Shown: positions 17,312-26,049, counted from the first letter of the stretch. The stretch is 64,000 nucleotides of DNA from JACSRF01 sp964504445 (GCA_964504445.1 CAZDEO010000022.1:1-64000), one strand, 5' to 3'. Numbers and translations: made by a program. The notes: generated by a model not told the origin, from the letters alone.

Positions 17312-17506
17312 ATGGCATACAGTTTTACAAATTCCAAAGGACGTACCTATTTTCTGCACCAGCGTGACACCCAATTGAAGAACGGCCGTTCCCAAACCAT
17401 CTACTTCTTCGCTAAAGAAGTAAAAGATGGCGCCATCGACAATGTACCGTCCGGCTATACCGTTTCCGAAAGCCGTAACGGCCTCCCCGTACTCAAAAAA
17501 GCATAA
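17312..17506 (+). CDS. Small conserved protein of unknown function
   Basis: 64 residues, MAYSFTNSKGRTYFLHQRD at the N-terminus, with a good GGAAGG ribosome site and its own promoter and terminator, so it is a real gene. It is basic and polar with alternating hydrophobics (QTIYFFAKEVKDG, YTVSESRNGLPVLKK) and has no signal peptide or transmembrane segment. It resembles short hypothetical proteins I associate with Chloroflexota and other bacteria, but I cannot assign a named family with certainty. The compact beta-rich pattern could suit a small nucleic-acid- or protein-binding fold. No function is proposed. Confidence 0.8.
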   Translation: MAYSFTNSKGRTYFLHQRDTQLKNGRSQTIYFFAKEVKDGAIDNVPSGYTVSESRNGLPVLKKA

Positions 17507-17531
17507 CGTATACCTGGCAACACCGCCAAAG

Positions 17532-17566
17532 AAAAAAGCCTCACGCCACTGGCCTGAGGCTTTTTT
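17532..17566 (+). terminator. Intrinsic terminator
   Basis: AAAAAAGCCTCA - 11-base loop - TGAGGCTTTTTT, directly after the 64-residue gene. Confidence 0.92.
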
Positions 17567-17632
17567 GCTGCCTATTCCCATCTTTTCCCCACCCATTCCA
17601 TGCCCAACCTCGCCAAACTTATCGCCATAAGG

Positions 17633-17662
17633 TTGCACCTTTTAAACAGAGCATAATACAAT
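17633..17662 (+). promoter_or_regulatory. Candidate promoter for the DinB-family gene
   Basis: TTGCAC (17633-17638), 18-bp spacer, TACAAT (17657-17662), about 40 bases before the ATG at 17705. The gene has its own AAAGGAG ribosome site. Confidence 0.45.
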
Positions 17663-17704
17663 CATGCACCATGCAAATGCCCCCTATCCAAAGGAGCAGA
17701 ACCG

Positions 17705-18196
17705 ATGATTTCTGATCAAATGCGCCGTCTATTCTCCTACAATACCTGGGCCTGGCAGCACGTCTTCAAAAGTATTGGGCAACTAGACAACGAAACCTAC
17801 CACGCAACTCGCCCTGTCTTCCACCACTCCATTCACAGCCTTCTTGTCCATAGCATGGCTGCCGAACAAATCTGGTTTGCTCGCTGCCAGGGTGAAAGCC
17901 CAACCAGCCTTCTCAATCCGACTCAATACGCCAACTTTCCCGCTGTTGCCCAGGCATGGAGCCCCATTCGTCACGCCTGGGCCAACTACCTACAATGGCT
18001 CAGCGACGAAGACTGCAAACAATTCATTGAATACCGTAACACCAGCGGAACTCCCCACACGCTGCGCCTGGCCGATCTGTTACAACACGTCATCAACCAC
18101 GCCACCGAACACCGCAGCCAGCTAACCCCTGTCTTGTACGACCTGGGCGTCCCCACAGAACCCCTAGATTACATGCGTTACCGGCTTGGCTTGTAG
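17705..18196 (+). CDS. DinB-family metal-binding protein
   Basis: 163 residues with the four-helix DinB/YfiT pattern. The expected metal-binding histidines are visible at His49 (LLVHSMAAEQIWF), His132 and His136 (VINHATEHRSQL). Members include damage-inducible proteins of unknown role and thiol-dependent transferases and hydrolases using mycothiol or bacillithiol. The substrate cannot be told from sequence. It stands alone between terminator-bounded neighbours with its own promoter, so there is no operon context. Confidence 0.85.
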   Translation: MISDQMRRLFSYNTWAWQHVFKSIGQLDNETYHATRPVFHHSIHSLLVHSMAAEQIWFARCQGESPTSLLNPTQYANFPAVAQAWSPIRHAWANYLQWLSDEDCKQFIEYRNTSGTPHTLRLADLLQHVINHATEHRSQLTPVLYDLGVPTEPLDYMRYRLGL

Positions 18197-18270
18197 AAAG
18201 GGCGGGCAATTGGGGCCAATCTCGCCGTGACAGGTAGTTTTTTGGTGGCGGTGGGTACAATTGACAGGTG

Positions 18271-21237
18271 ATGGCTGAAAAATTACGTACCTGGATAAGT
18301 TGGTTGGGGGTGGGAGTGCCTTTATTTGTGGCTGGTTTAGCAGCGAACCGGCTGGTGTATGAGGCGGCTTTTCCCCATTGGCTGTGGCTGGCACGGCCGT
18401 TTCCCACCCTGACCTTCGCCCTCATCATCACCGCGCTGGCCGCCCTCGTCATTCGTCGCCCGGCGCCCGTTTTGCCGCTGCTGCTCAACCTGCTCTGGCT
18501 TTTTGACCCCACCGTTGACCTGACCCGCAGCCGCCTTGTTTTTGCAGCCACCCTTTGGCTGACCGTTGTGCTGATGGCTAGAAGGCAGTGGCCAACAGGT
18601 AATGGTCAATCGTCAAGGGTCAATAGCCAATGGTCCATGGGGAGCCGTTTCATCATCCATCCTTTATCCTTCATCCTGCTTGCCCTGGCCCCCATCTACC
18701 TGCTAACCCTGGGGCGTACGGTGGGGCGTGCCGACACCTTTGAGTTTCAGGTGGTGGCGCCGCAGTTGGGCATTGCTCACCCCACCGGCTACCCTCTCTA
18801 CTTGCTGCTGGGCAAACTGTGGACGGAGATCATTCCCTTTGGCGCGGTGGCGTGGCGGCTGAATGTGGGCACGGCCGTTTACGCCCTCCTTGCTCTCATT
18901 TTCCTCTATCTCATTGCGGCGCGGCTGTGGCAACGGCCGTTGCCCGCCCTGCTCGCCGCCCTGGCCCTAGGCGTCACGCCCACCTTCTGGAGCCAGGCCG
19001 TTGAAGCAGAGGTGTACACCCTGCACGCCCTCATCATTAGTGCCACGTTGTGGATGATGGTGAAAATTGGAGATTGGCGAGGGCAGGTTGGGGAGCGCAA
19101 ATTGTTAGAATTGGCCTTCTTATTGGGGTTGGGGCTGACCAACCATTTAACAACACTCTTTTTATTTCCATCTGCCGCTATCATTCTCCTGGCGGCCCTT
19201 TATCACAGCCGCGCCCAATCTCTCACCACCCATCTCCAATCTCTCCTCAAACTTTTGCTGGCCTTGCTCGTCCCCCTGACCTTGTACGCCTACCTGCCCT
19301 TGCGCTGGCAGGCCGTCAATGGGGAGCCGATGGGCTGGGCGCGTTTTGCAGATTGGGTGATGGGCGGCCGTTTCCAGGGCGCTTTGCAGTGGCGCGCCTG
19401 GCTAGACGACCCCACCCGCTACGAAATTGTAGGGCGTCTCTTTTTAGAGAATTGGGGCTGGCTCAACCTGGCGGTGGCGGGCGTGGGCTTCATCTATCTG
19501 GCAGTTCGCCAGCGCCGCGCCGCCCTGCTGCTCTTTGTCACCTGGCTGGGCTTTACCTTTTACGCCCTCAACTACTACGTGCCCGACCTCAACGTCTTTT
19601 TACTGGGCGCCCAGGTGGTGGTGGCCGTGTGGTGGGCGGCGGGCGCGGCAGCTTTAGTAGAGATTGGAGAGTGGAGATTGGAGAGTGGTACCACCCGCCT
19701 CAACTTCCAATCTCTAATCTTCACCCTCCTATTCCTGCCCATTTTGCTGCTGGCGGTTTCTACCTGGCCCCAGGTGGACCGTTCGTGGGAGGATGGCCTG
19801 GTGGCGTGGGGTACGGCCGTACTGCATCTGCCCCTGGCCCCAAACAGCGCCATCCTGGCCGACAGCGAGAAAATTGCCCCACTGTACTACCTGCAACAAG
19901 CCGAGGAGGTGCGCCCCGACCTGGACATCATGGTGCTGCCCGACGAGGCCGCCTACCGCGCCGAGCTGGAGGCACGGTTAGCTGTGGGGCAGGCTGTGTA
20001 CCTGGCCCGCTACCTGCCAGGGCTGGAGGGTATCTACCATTTGCGTGCTATGGGGCCATTGACGGAGGTGAGTACACGGCCGTTAACCACCCTGCCCGCC
20101 GCCGCCACGCCCACCACCCTCAGCTTTGGCCCTATGCAGCTGGCGGGGTATGAGATTGTGCCGGAAAGTGAATATGCGCCGCGCACCACGGCCGTTACCC
20201 TTTACTGGCAAGCCGCCACGCCACCGGAGCAGTTTTGGTACGTGTACGCGCGCTGGCAGGGGCAGCCGCCCCTCAACGCCGCCGGGCAGCATCCCGCCCA
20301 CAACAATTACCCCACCCTGGCCTGGCGCGCCGGGGAGATTGTGCCTGATTTTCACCTGTTGCCCCATCCTGTTAGCGCGCTGCCGCAGTCGTTGGCGCTG
20401 CAGGTGGCGGTGGCCCCGCCCTTCACCCCCGCCGCGGCACTAGATTGGCAGACGGTGACCACGCTGACGCTACCGGCAACGGGCGCGTTGGAGCTGGCAC
20501 GGCCGTATCGCATTCAGCTTGGTTCCGCCACCCTCAGCGGGGCGCAGTTCCCAACGCAAATTCGGCCGCAAACACCCCTGCCCGTGCTGCTAACGGGTTC
20601 TGGTGAGCGGTTATCAGTCATCGGTAATCAGTTATCAGTAAAAAGCAACCAGCAACCAGCAACCAACAACCAACAACCAATTTCTTACGAAGTTGTGTTT
20701 AATGGGGTGGGAAACGGCCGTTTTCCCCTCATTGTGCAAGGCAAGCCGGGGCAGGTGGTGTGTGGCTGGCTGCAAACCGGGCGCGATGCCTGTACCCTGG
20801 GCACAGTCGAGGTTAGCGGCGTGCCGCTGCCACAGGGGGCGACCAACTTTGCTGACAAAATCGCTCTGCTAGACATCGCCATAGCCGACACGCAGATGCA
20901 AGCAGGTGGGCAACTACCCCTCACCCTGACGTGGCAAGGACTGGCCCCGTTGGCAGAAGATTACACCGTCTTTGTGCAGGTGCTAGACACCAATGACCGC
21001 ATTGTGGGGCAGGTAGACGCCTGGCCCGTGCAGGGCACGCGCCCCACCAGCCAGTGGAGGCCGGGTGAAACCATCCGCGACCCGTACACAGTGCAGCTTG
21101 CGGCTGACCTGCCGTCCGGCGAATATCGGCTGATTGTAGGCTGGTATCTGCTGGCTGACCTGCGCCGCCTGCCAGTGCTGGACGCTTCCGGAACGCCTGT
21201 TGATGACAAGGTAGTCGTAGCGGGGTTGATTAGATAG
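18271..21237 (+). CDS. GT-C membrane glycosyltransferase-like protein (DUF2723 type)
   Basis: About 988 residues. The N-terminal half carries about 11-13 transmembrane helices. The DUF2723 hallmark is present: GRADTFEFQVVAPQLG followed by HPTGYPLYLLLGKLW, where the acidic residue after TM1 is expected to bind a lipid-linked sugar. The C-terminal half is outside and holds two beta-sandwich modules (for example LPLTLTWQGLAPLAEDYTVF...GEYRLIVGWY) that recur in the proteins at 31996 and 37327. It probably transfers sugars from polyprenyl phosphate to surface proteins or glycans. Three in-frame short-word repeat tracts interrupt loops. The start is ATG 18271 (GTG 18268 alternative). Confidence 0.75.
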   Translation: MAEKLRTWISWLGVGVPLFVAGLAANRLVYEAAFPHWLWLARPFPTLTFALIITALAALVIRRPAPVLPLLLNLLWLFDPTVDLTRSRLVFAATLWLTVVLMARRQWPTGNGQSSRVNSQWSMGSRFIIHPLSFILLALAPIYLLTLGRTVGRADTFEFQVVAPQLGIAHPTGYPLYLLLGKLWTEIIPFGAVAWRLNVGTAVYALLALIFLYLIAARLWQRPLPALLAALALGVTPTFWSQAVEAEVYTLHALIISATLWMMVKIGDWRGQVGERKLLELAFLLGLGLTNHLTTLFLFPSAAIILLAALYHSRAQSLTTHLQSLLKLLLALLVPLTLYAYLPLRWQAVNGEPMGWARFADWVMGGRFQGALQWRAWLDDPTRYEIVGRLFLENWGWLNLAVAGVGFIYLAVRQRRAALLLFVTWLGFTFYALNYYVPDLNVFLLGAQVVVAVWWAAGAAALVEIGEWRLESGTTRLNFQSLIFTLLFLPILLLAVSTWPQVDRSWEDGLVAWGTAVLHLPLAPNSAILADSEKIAPLYYLQQAEEVRPDLDIMVLPDEAAYRAELEARLAVGQAVYLARYLPGLEGIYHLRAMGPLTEVSTRPLTTLPAAATPTTLSFGPMQLAGYEIVPESEYAPRTTAVTLYWQAATPPEQFWYVYARWQGQPPLNAAGQHPAHNNYPTLAWRAGEIVPDFHLLPHPVSALPQSLALQVAVAPPFTPAAALDWQTVTTLTLPATGALELARPYRIQLGSATLSGAQFPTQIRPQTPLPVLLTGSGERLSVIGNQLSVKSNQQPATNNQQPISYEVVFNGVGNGRFPLIVQGKPGQVVCGWLQTGRDACTLGTVEVSGVPLPQGATNFADKIALLDIAIADTQMQAGGQLPLTLTWQGLAPLAEDYTVFVQVLDTNDRIVGQVDAWPVQGTRPTSQWRPGETIRDPYTVQLAADLPSGEYRLIVGWYLLADLRRLPVLDASGTPVDDKVVVAGLIR
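18600..18640. repeat. In-frame short-word repeat, GGTCAATCGTCAA family
   Basis: Words of the GGTCAAT/CGTCAAG/GCCAATGG type lie within a loop of the GT-C gene, encoding a polar NGQSSRVNSQWS stretch. It is the same vocabulary as the arcC-ygeW spacer. Confidence 0.75.
19659..19723. repeat. In-frame short-word inverted repeat, GAGATTGGAGAGTG family
   Basis: GAGATTGGAGAGTG is repeated twice (to about 19688) and its complement CCAATCTC appears at about 19709, so the tract can form a hairpin. It encodes EIGEWRLESGT between two transmembrane helices. Confidence 0.75.
20608..20684. repeat. In-frame short-word repeats TTATCAGT and AACCAACAACC
   Basis: Two word families abut: GGTTATCAGTCATCGGTAATC-type words, then CAACCAGCAACCAACAACC. 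They encode a Ser/Asn/Gln-rich linker between the two C-terminal beta modules. Confidence 0.85.
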
Positions 21238-21256
21238 CAGGAAAGTCAAAGGGGGG

Positions 21257-21284
21257 TTGCATCTCTCAATTTTGCTTGTATAGT
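21257..21284 (+). promoter_or_regulatory. Candidate promoter of the ABC exporter operon
   Basis: TTGCAT (21257-21262), 16-bp spacer, TATAGT (21279-21284), about 70 bases upstream of the ATPase gene. Confidence 0.5.
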
Positions 21285-21355
21285 TTTATTTACTTCCGGG
21301 CAAACTTTGCAGCCATTACCTATCTATAAAACCTGCAAAAAGGGGAATCAGGAGT

Positions 21356-22327
21356 ATGGGCATTATTGAGGTATCTCGTTTGCGCCGCGTCTACACCTCC
21401 ACTGTCGGAACATTCCGCCGTAAAACCAAAGAAATCGTGGCCGTAGAAGATATTTCCTTCACCGTGCAAAAGGGCGAGCTTTTTGGCCTGCTAGGTCCCA
21501 ACGGGGCCGGCAAAACTACCATGGTCAAAATGCTGACCACTCTGCTGTTACCCACATCCGGCACGGCGCGCATTTTAGGCCAGGACATTGTGCAAGAGGC
21601 GCAAAGCCTGCGCCAGCGCATTGGGTTTGTTTTTGGCGGCGAGCGTGGTCTTTACTGGCGGCTTTCTGGCCTGGATAACATGCGCTATTTTGCCAGCCTG
21701 TACCACATGGAACCAAACGTAGCGCAAAAGCGCATTCCGTACCTGCTAGACCTGGTAGGGTTAGCAGATCGGGCGCAAGAACGGGTGGAGGGGTATTCCC
21801 GCGGCATGAAGCAGCGCCTGCACATTGCCCGCGCCTTGCTGCATGATCCCGAAGTCTTATTTTTGGATGAGCCAACGATTGGCCTGGATCCGGTGGGCGC
21901 GCGGGAGCTGCGCGGTATGATTCGCAATTTACAAGGGGAAGGAAAAACTATTCTTCTGACCACCCATTACATGTATGAGGCTGATTTTTTGTGCCAGCGT
22001 ATTGTCGTGATCAACAAGGGGCAGATTATTGCCGCCGGATCACCGGATCAGCTCAAACATCACGTTCAGGATTTATCTGTGATCGAGATTGAGGTGTTCG
22101 GCATTCCCGCCGATACGCTGGATATCCTGCGCGCACAGCCTTATGTGGACACAGTTTCTACGGAAAACCGCAACCAGAAGCAGGTGTTGTTGATTCAATC
22201 GGCGCAGGGGGCGGAAGTGGTTTCGCCAATTCTTGCCTTGCTGAAAGGCGTGAACGTGGGCAAGGTTATTGTGCGTGAGCCTACGCTAGAGGACGCCTAT
22301 GTGCGCCTGGTTGGGGGTGACGCATGA
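21356..22327 (+). CDS. ABC transporter ATP-binding protein (ABC-2 exporter type)
   Basis: 323 residues. The Walker A motif is GPNGAGKTTMVKML, the signature is YSRGMKQRLHIARAL, Walker B is VLFLDEPTIGLDP, and the switch His lies in LLTTHYM. A C-terminal ~80-residue regulatory extension is typical of the DrrA/NodI/CcmA-like exporter ATPases. The ATG follows CAGGAGT. It energises the two permeases encoded next, with ATG/TGA overlap to the first. Exporters of this type move drugs, lipids or polysaccharides, and the substrate is not visible here. The neighbouring GT-C gene hints at surface components, but that is weak. Confidence 0.93.
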   Translation: MGIIEVSRLRRVYTSTVGTFRRKTKEIVAVEDISFTVQKGELFGLLGPNGAGKTTMVKMLTTLLLPTSGTARILGQDIVQEAQSLRQRIGFVFGGERGLYWRLSGLDNMRYFASLYHMEPNVAQKRIPYLLDLVGLADRAQERVEGYSRGMKQRLHIARALLHDPEVLFLDEPTIGLDPVGARELRGMIRNLQGEGKTILLTTHYMYEADFLCQRIVVINKGQIIAAGSPDQLKHHVQDLSVIEIEVFGIPADTLDILRAQPYVDTVSTENRNQKQVLLIQSAQGAEVVSPILALLKGVNVGKVIVREPTLEDAYVRLVGGDA

Positions 22328-23118
22328 GCCTCAAGCAGATCCGTGCCCACCTGCGGGTTGTGGCCCTGGCCTTTGAGATGGCTCTGCGCCACAACCTGAC
22401 GGATGCTTTCGTCATTTTTGGCCTCGTCATCCAGCCCATGATTCTGGCGCTGCTGGCTTTTTGGATGCTGCGCGATCAAGGCCGCGGTGACGTGGTTTAT
22501 ATTGTTGTGGGAACGGGGATGACTGGTTTGTGGACGGCCGTGCTCTTCATCAGTGGTCAAAATATTACCGAAGAGCGCTATGCCGGAACCCTAGAAATAT
22601 TGGTCAGCGTTCCGGCACCCATCCAGACGGTTGTTCTCGGTAAAAATCTGGCCAACGTGGTGCAATCTTTGTCGTCTATAGTGGTGTGCTATGCGCTGGC
22701 AGGGGTGGTTTTTGGCAATCTGCCCCAAATTGCGCAGCCGGTCTGGTTTGTGCTGGCCCTGATCCCGGCCGTGTTTGCGTACGCCAGCACCGGGTTGGTT
22801 TTGGCGGCGCTTTTTATTCTGAATGCCGACATTAACCGTTTTCATAACGGGCTGGAATTTCCTGTTTACATTCTGGCGGGGTTTTTGTTCCCCGTGGCGC
22901 TGCTGCCAGGGTGGACAACCCCCCTCAGCTACATTTTAGCCCCCTATTGGGTAGCGCGTGGCCTGCACGGCGCCACCAGCGGCGCCCCTCTGAGCGACAT
23001 CTTATTCTCCTGCGGCATGATGGTGCTCTTCACAATCCTCTACTTATTGCTCTCCCAATATCTTTTCCGGCGCATGTTGTATAGAGCAAGGGTAGAGGCG
23101 TCCTTGGGGAGGATGTAA
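22324..23118 (+). CDS. ABC-2 type permease 1
   Basis: 264 residues with about six transmembrane helices (for example FVIFGLVIQPMILALLAFWM, VLALIPAVFAYASTGLVLAA, YILAGFLFPVALLP). The conserved EERYAGTLEILVSVP region, with its acidic/aromatic motif between helices, is characteristic of ABC-2 permeases. The start overlaps the ATPase stop by 4 bases. With the next gene it likely forms a heterodimeric channel in the membrane. Confidence 0.88.
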   Translation: MSLKQIRAHLRVVALAFEMALRHNLTDAFVIFGLVIQPMILALLAFWMLRDQGRGDVVYIVVGTGMTGLWTAVLFISGQNITEERYAGTLEILVSVPAPIQTVVLGKNLANVVQSLSSIVVCYALAGVVFGNLPQIAQPVWFVLALIPAVFAYASTGLVLAALFILNADINRFHNGLEFPVYILAGFLFPVALLPGWTTPLSYILAPYWVARGLHGATSGAPLSDILFSCGMMVLFTILYLLLSQYLFRRMLYRARVEASLGRM

Positions 23119-23922
23119 ATGGCCCGGCAAGCGCTAAAAAATATCCGCCTGTTCTTTTTGGGGGCCTATCTCTCCTTCATTGCCCTCTTCGTCTGGCTGC
23201 GCCCCGCAACCTATCTGGCCTCCAAGATTATTGCCCCCCTTTTTCATATGATTTTTTTCGTGCTGTTGGGCCGGTTTGCGTCCAGCCAGGAAGATGCCAC
23301 CTTTTACGTCATTGGCAATGCGATGCAGACGGTAGCCCTGAGCGGTCTTTACGGCGTCGCCATGAGTATTTGGGGTGACCGCTGGAATGGGACACTGGTT
23401 TATCTGTTTGGCACGCCCGCCAATCGCTTCTTTTTGTTTTTAGGCCGCGGCTTTATGCACATCATAGATGGCATGGTTGGTATCGTGATTGGGTTCTTGT
23501 GGGGCATTTTGCTCTTTAATTTAGACTTGACCCAGGCAAATTTCCCGGCCATGGCGGTTACCATTCTCATCACCACCTTCAGCATCTCTGGCCTTGGGCT
23601 AATTATCGGCTCTCTGGGCTTAATTACGCGCAACATTGAATTTGCGGCCAATGTTTTGTTCTTTTCCCTGTTTATTTTTTCAGGCGCAAATGTGCGTCTG
23701 GAGACATTGCCGCAGTGGGTACAGGCCATTTCCGCCAGCCTGCCGCTCTCGCGGGGCATTGCGGCCGTGCGGTTGGCGGTGGATGGCGCGCCGCTAGCTG
23801 ATCTTTGGCCTTTGCTTGGTGGGGAAGCGCTGATAGGTGTGGCTTATGCTGTGGCCGGATTTTTGCTCTTTCGTTGGTTTGAAGTGCGGGCAAAACGGTG
23901 GGGCACGCTGGAGGCGTTTTAG
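23119..23922 (+). CDS. ABC-2 type permease 2
   Basis: 267 residues with about six transmembrane helices. The segment WGDRWNGTLVYLFGTPANRFF corresponds to the same permease signature as in the preceding gene, and LPQWVQAISASLPLSRGI near the C-terminus is family-typical. It starts directly after the stop of permease 1. The two permeases share little identity, consistent with an asymmetric pair. Confidence 0.88.
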   Translation: MARQALKNIRLFFLGAYLSFIALFVWLRPATYLASKIIAPLFHMIFFVLLGRFASSQEDATFYVIGNAMQTVALSGLYGVAMSIWGDRWNGTLVYLFGTPANRFFLFLGRGFMHIIDGMVGIVIGFLWGILLFNLDLTQANFPAMAVTILITTFSISGLGLIIGSLGLITRNIEFAANVLFFSLFIFSGANVRLETLPQWVQAISASLPLSRGIAAVRLAVDGAPLADLWPLLGGEALIGVAYAVAGFLLFRWFEVRAKRWGTLEAF

Positions 23923-23958
23923 GTTGATGACGCTTAGGCCAGCTCGTCCTGGACGCTT

Positions 23959-24756
23959 TTACCCCACCACCCACGCCCCATAGCCCACCACCCGGTCCTT
24001 TGGCCCGGCGGTGTCCCCAGAGTTGCGCAGATCTAGCAGGTGGGCGTGCAGGCCATGCTGCCGCGCTGCCAGCAGCAGCCCGCCAATGGGCACGCGCCCG
24101 CAGGCGGAATTTTCGCCCAAGGCTGCCGGGTTGCGCTGCTGAATGGCTACGGCCGTTTCCCTATCCTGCTTCTGTGCCGCCTCATAACCCAAATAGTGGC
24201 TCAGGTCTGAGCTAATGACAATGAGGGTTTCTGCACCGCCCCATAGCTGTGCCAACACTTCAGCTACCTCAGCCGGGTCTGCGTCTCCCACAACCAGCGG
24301 CACCAGCTGGAAATCTTGACCCAGGGTCAGCTGCAGAAAGGGCAGGTGAACTTCCAGCCCATGTTCGCGGCTATGAGCGGCGTCCAGCACCCGCACCTGA
24401 GGCAGGGGCAAAATTTGGGCCAGGGCCTGCTGGTCTACGGCTAACTCACCCAGGGGGGTGGCAAACTGGGTGACGCTGGGGGCGGCTAACCCGCGCAGGT
24501 ATAGGGTATGGGCTGGACCCAGCAGCAGCACCCGCGTCACCTGTCCGCGCAGGGGAGCCAATTGTGCATATGCCGACCCGGCAATGGGGCCAGAGTAGAT
24601 GTACCCGGCGTGGGGGGCAATGATGGCCTTGGGGATGCAGGGAGGCGTTGGGGGGGCAACGGCCGTTTCCAAAAAACCATGCACCATCTCCTGCAAACGG
24701 CGGGCGTTAGCGGGGTAAAAGGTACCGGCAACCGCCGGCTGGCGTATCTGAGACAT
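23959..24756 (-). CDS. Memo-like protein (AmmeMemoRadiSam system protein B)
   Basis: 265 residues from ATG 24756 (MSQIRQPAVAGTFYPANARR), where the homology begins. An open frame continues upstream without family sequence. Diagnostic motifs are IAPHAGYIYSGPIAGSAYA, EHGLEVHLPFLQL, ISSDLSHYLGYEAAQ and ENSACGRVPIGGLL. The His/Asp/Cys residues in these motifs form the metal site resembling class III extradiol dioxygenases. The biochemical role in bacteria is unknown. It is divergent from the radical SAM partner, with the 141-base gap partly filled by AACC word repeats. The third usual partner (AMMECR1) is not in this window. Confidence 0.9.
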   Translation of the reverse strand: MSQIRQPAVAGTFYPANARRLQEMVHGFLETAVAPPTPPCIPKAIIAPHAGYIYSGPIAGSAYAQLAPLRGQVTRVLLLGPAHTLYLRGLAAPSVTQFATPLGELAVDQQALAQILPLPQVRVLDAAHSREHGLEVHLPFLQLTLGQDFQLVPLVVGDADPAEVAEVLAQLWGGAETLIVISSDLSHYLGYEAAQKQDRETAVAIQQRNPAALGENSACGRVPIGGLLLAARQHGLHAHLLDLRNSGDTAGPKDRVVGYGAWVVG

Positions 24757-24768
24757 AGTTGCTTCCTG

Positions 24769-24831
24769 TTTGGTTTGGCTGAGTTTGTGAACCAACCAAC
24801 CAACTATCCATCCAACCAACTTGCTTATAGT
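24769..24831. repeat. Short-word inverted repeat, TTTGGTTTGGCTG / AACCAACC family
   Basis: TTGGTTTGGCTGAGTTTG is followed by AACCAACCAACCAACTATCCATCCAACCAAC in the divergent spacer between the Memo-like and radical SAM genes. Confidence 0.8.
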
Positions 24832-24897
24832 ATAATGCAAATAAAGGCGCAATTTACGCCGTACAGCGGTTTCTGTACGGCAAAAGGGAGTGGTAAG

Positions 24898-25974
24898 ATG
24901 GACGCCCATACGGTTGCTACCCATTACTGGCACAGGTTGGCCGACGGCCGTATCCAGTGTGATTTGTGCCCGCGAGAATGCAAGTTGCACAACGGGCAGC
25001 GGGGCATGTGCTTTGTGCGCATGGTCCAGGACGACCAGATTGTGCTGACTACTTACGGCCGTTCTAGCGGCTTTTGCGTCGATCCCATTGAAAAGAAACC
25101 CCTCAATCACTTTCTACCCGGCACACCCATTTTTTCCTTTGGCACCGCCGGGTGCAACCTGGCCTGCAAATTTTGCCAAAATTGGGACATCAGCAAATCC
25201 CGCGAGATTGACACCCTGGCTGATGCCGCCACGCCAGAGGCCATTGCCCGCACGGCCGTCCGCCTGGGCTGCCGCAGCGTCGCTTACACCTACAACGACC
25301 CCACCATCTTCATAGAGTACGCCATTGACGTAGCCCAGGCGTGTCACGAGTTGGGTGTATACTCGGTGGCCGTGACGGCCGGCTACATCAATGCAGAGCC
25401 ACGCCGCGACTTTTACGCCCACATGGACGCCGCCAACGTGGATTTAAAAGGATTTAGCAAAGGGTTTTACCAAAAACTGTGCGCCGGCGGGCTGCAACCT
25501 GTGCTAGATACGCTGCTTTACCTGAAGCATGAAACCAAGGTTTGGGTAGAAATTACCACTCTCATCATTCCCGGTTGGAACGACAGCGGCCAGGAGCTGC
25601 ACGAAATGACGCAGTGGGTGGTGGAAAATTTGGGACCAAACGTACCCATGCACTTTACCGCCTTCCATCCTGACTACAAAATGCGCAATGTGCCACCCAC
25701 CCCGTCATCTACGCTGGTTAAAGCGCGGCGCATTGCCCTGGAGAATGGGGTGCGCTATGCCTACACGGGCAACGTGCATGATAAGGGTGGGCAATCTACT
25801 TACTGCCACGCCTGCGGCCATTTACTGATTGGCCGCAACTGGTACGAATTGAGCGAATGGGGGCTTGATGCAGACGGCCGTTGCCAGCAGTGCCACGCTC
25901 CCTGTGCCGGTTTTTTTGAAGCTCGTCCAGGAACCTGGGGATCGCGGCGCCGCCCCGTCAGAATGCACACCTGA
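24898..25974 (+). CDS. amrS: AmmeMemoRadiSam-type radical SAM enzyme
   Basis: 358 residues from ATG 24898 behind AAGGGAG. An N-terminal Cys cluster (CDLCPRECKL, then RGMCFVR) precedes the radical SAM signature CNLACKFCQNW (Cys86, Cys90, Cys93), which binds the 4Fe-4S cluster for SAM cleavage. Further family motifs are YTYNDPTIFIEYA, AANVDLKGFSKGFY and GNVHDKGGQSTYC. The C-terminus has extra CxxC pairs (CHACG, CQQCHAPC), likely a zinc or second Fe-S site. The group is related to pyruvate formate-lyase activating enzymes, but the substrate is unknown. Divergence from the Memo-like gene supports a shared function. Confidence 0.9.
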   Translation: MDAHTVATHYWHRLADGRIQCDLCPRECKLHNGQRGMCFVRMVQDDQIVLTTYGRSSGFCVDPIEKKPLNHFLPGTPIFSFGTAGCNLACKFCQNWDISKSREIDTLADAATPEAIARTAVRLGCRSVAYTYNDPTIFIEYAIDVAQACHELGVYSVAVTAGYINAEPRRDFYAHMDAANVDLKGFSKGFYQKLCAGGLQPVLDTLLYLKHETKVWVEITTLIIPGWNDSGQELHEMTQWVVENLGPNVPMHFTAFHPDYKMRNVPPTPSSTLVKARRIALENGVRYAYTGNVHDKGGQSTYCHACGHLLIGRNWYELSEWGLDADGRCQQCHAPCAGFFEARPGTWGSRRRPVRMHT

Positions 25975-26011
25975 CCAGACACACCGTCCACCTCTTGCAA
26001 TCTACCCGGTT

Positions 26012-26049
26012 TTGTTGTATTATTTCAACAATTAGTTTTGTTGTAATAT
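26012..26049. promoter_or_regulatory. Repeated TTGTTG elements upstream of minC
   Basis: TTTTGTTGTATTAT (26010-26023) and TTTTGTTGTAATAT (26036-26049) are near-copies 26 bp apart. The first copy also forms an inverted repeat TTGTTG-n8-CAACAA (26012-26031). This could be tandem -10 regions or an operator for minCDE. Confidence 0.4.

Noticed and set aside
24508..24897. N-terminal extension of the radical SAM gene
   Set aside because: The frame is open but overlaps the divergent Memo-like gene. The ATG at 24898 has a good ribosome site and begins at the family N-terminus.
24757..25110. N-terminal extension of the Memo-like gene
   Set aside because: It would run antisense into the radical SAM gene and carries no family sequence; homology begins at ATG 24756.
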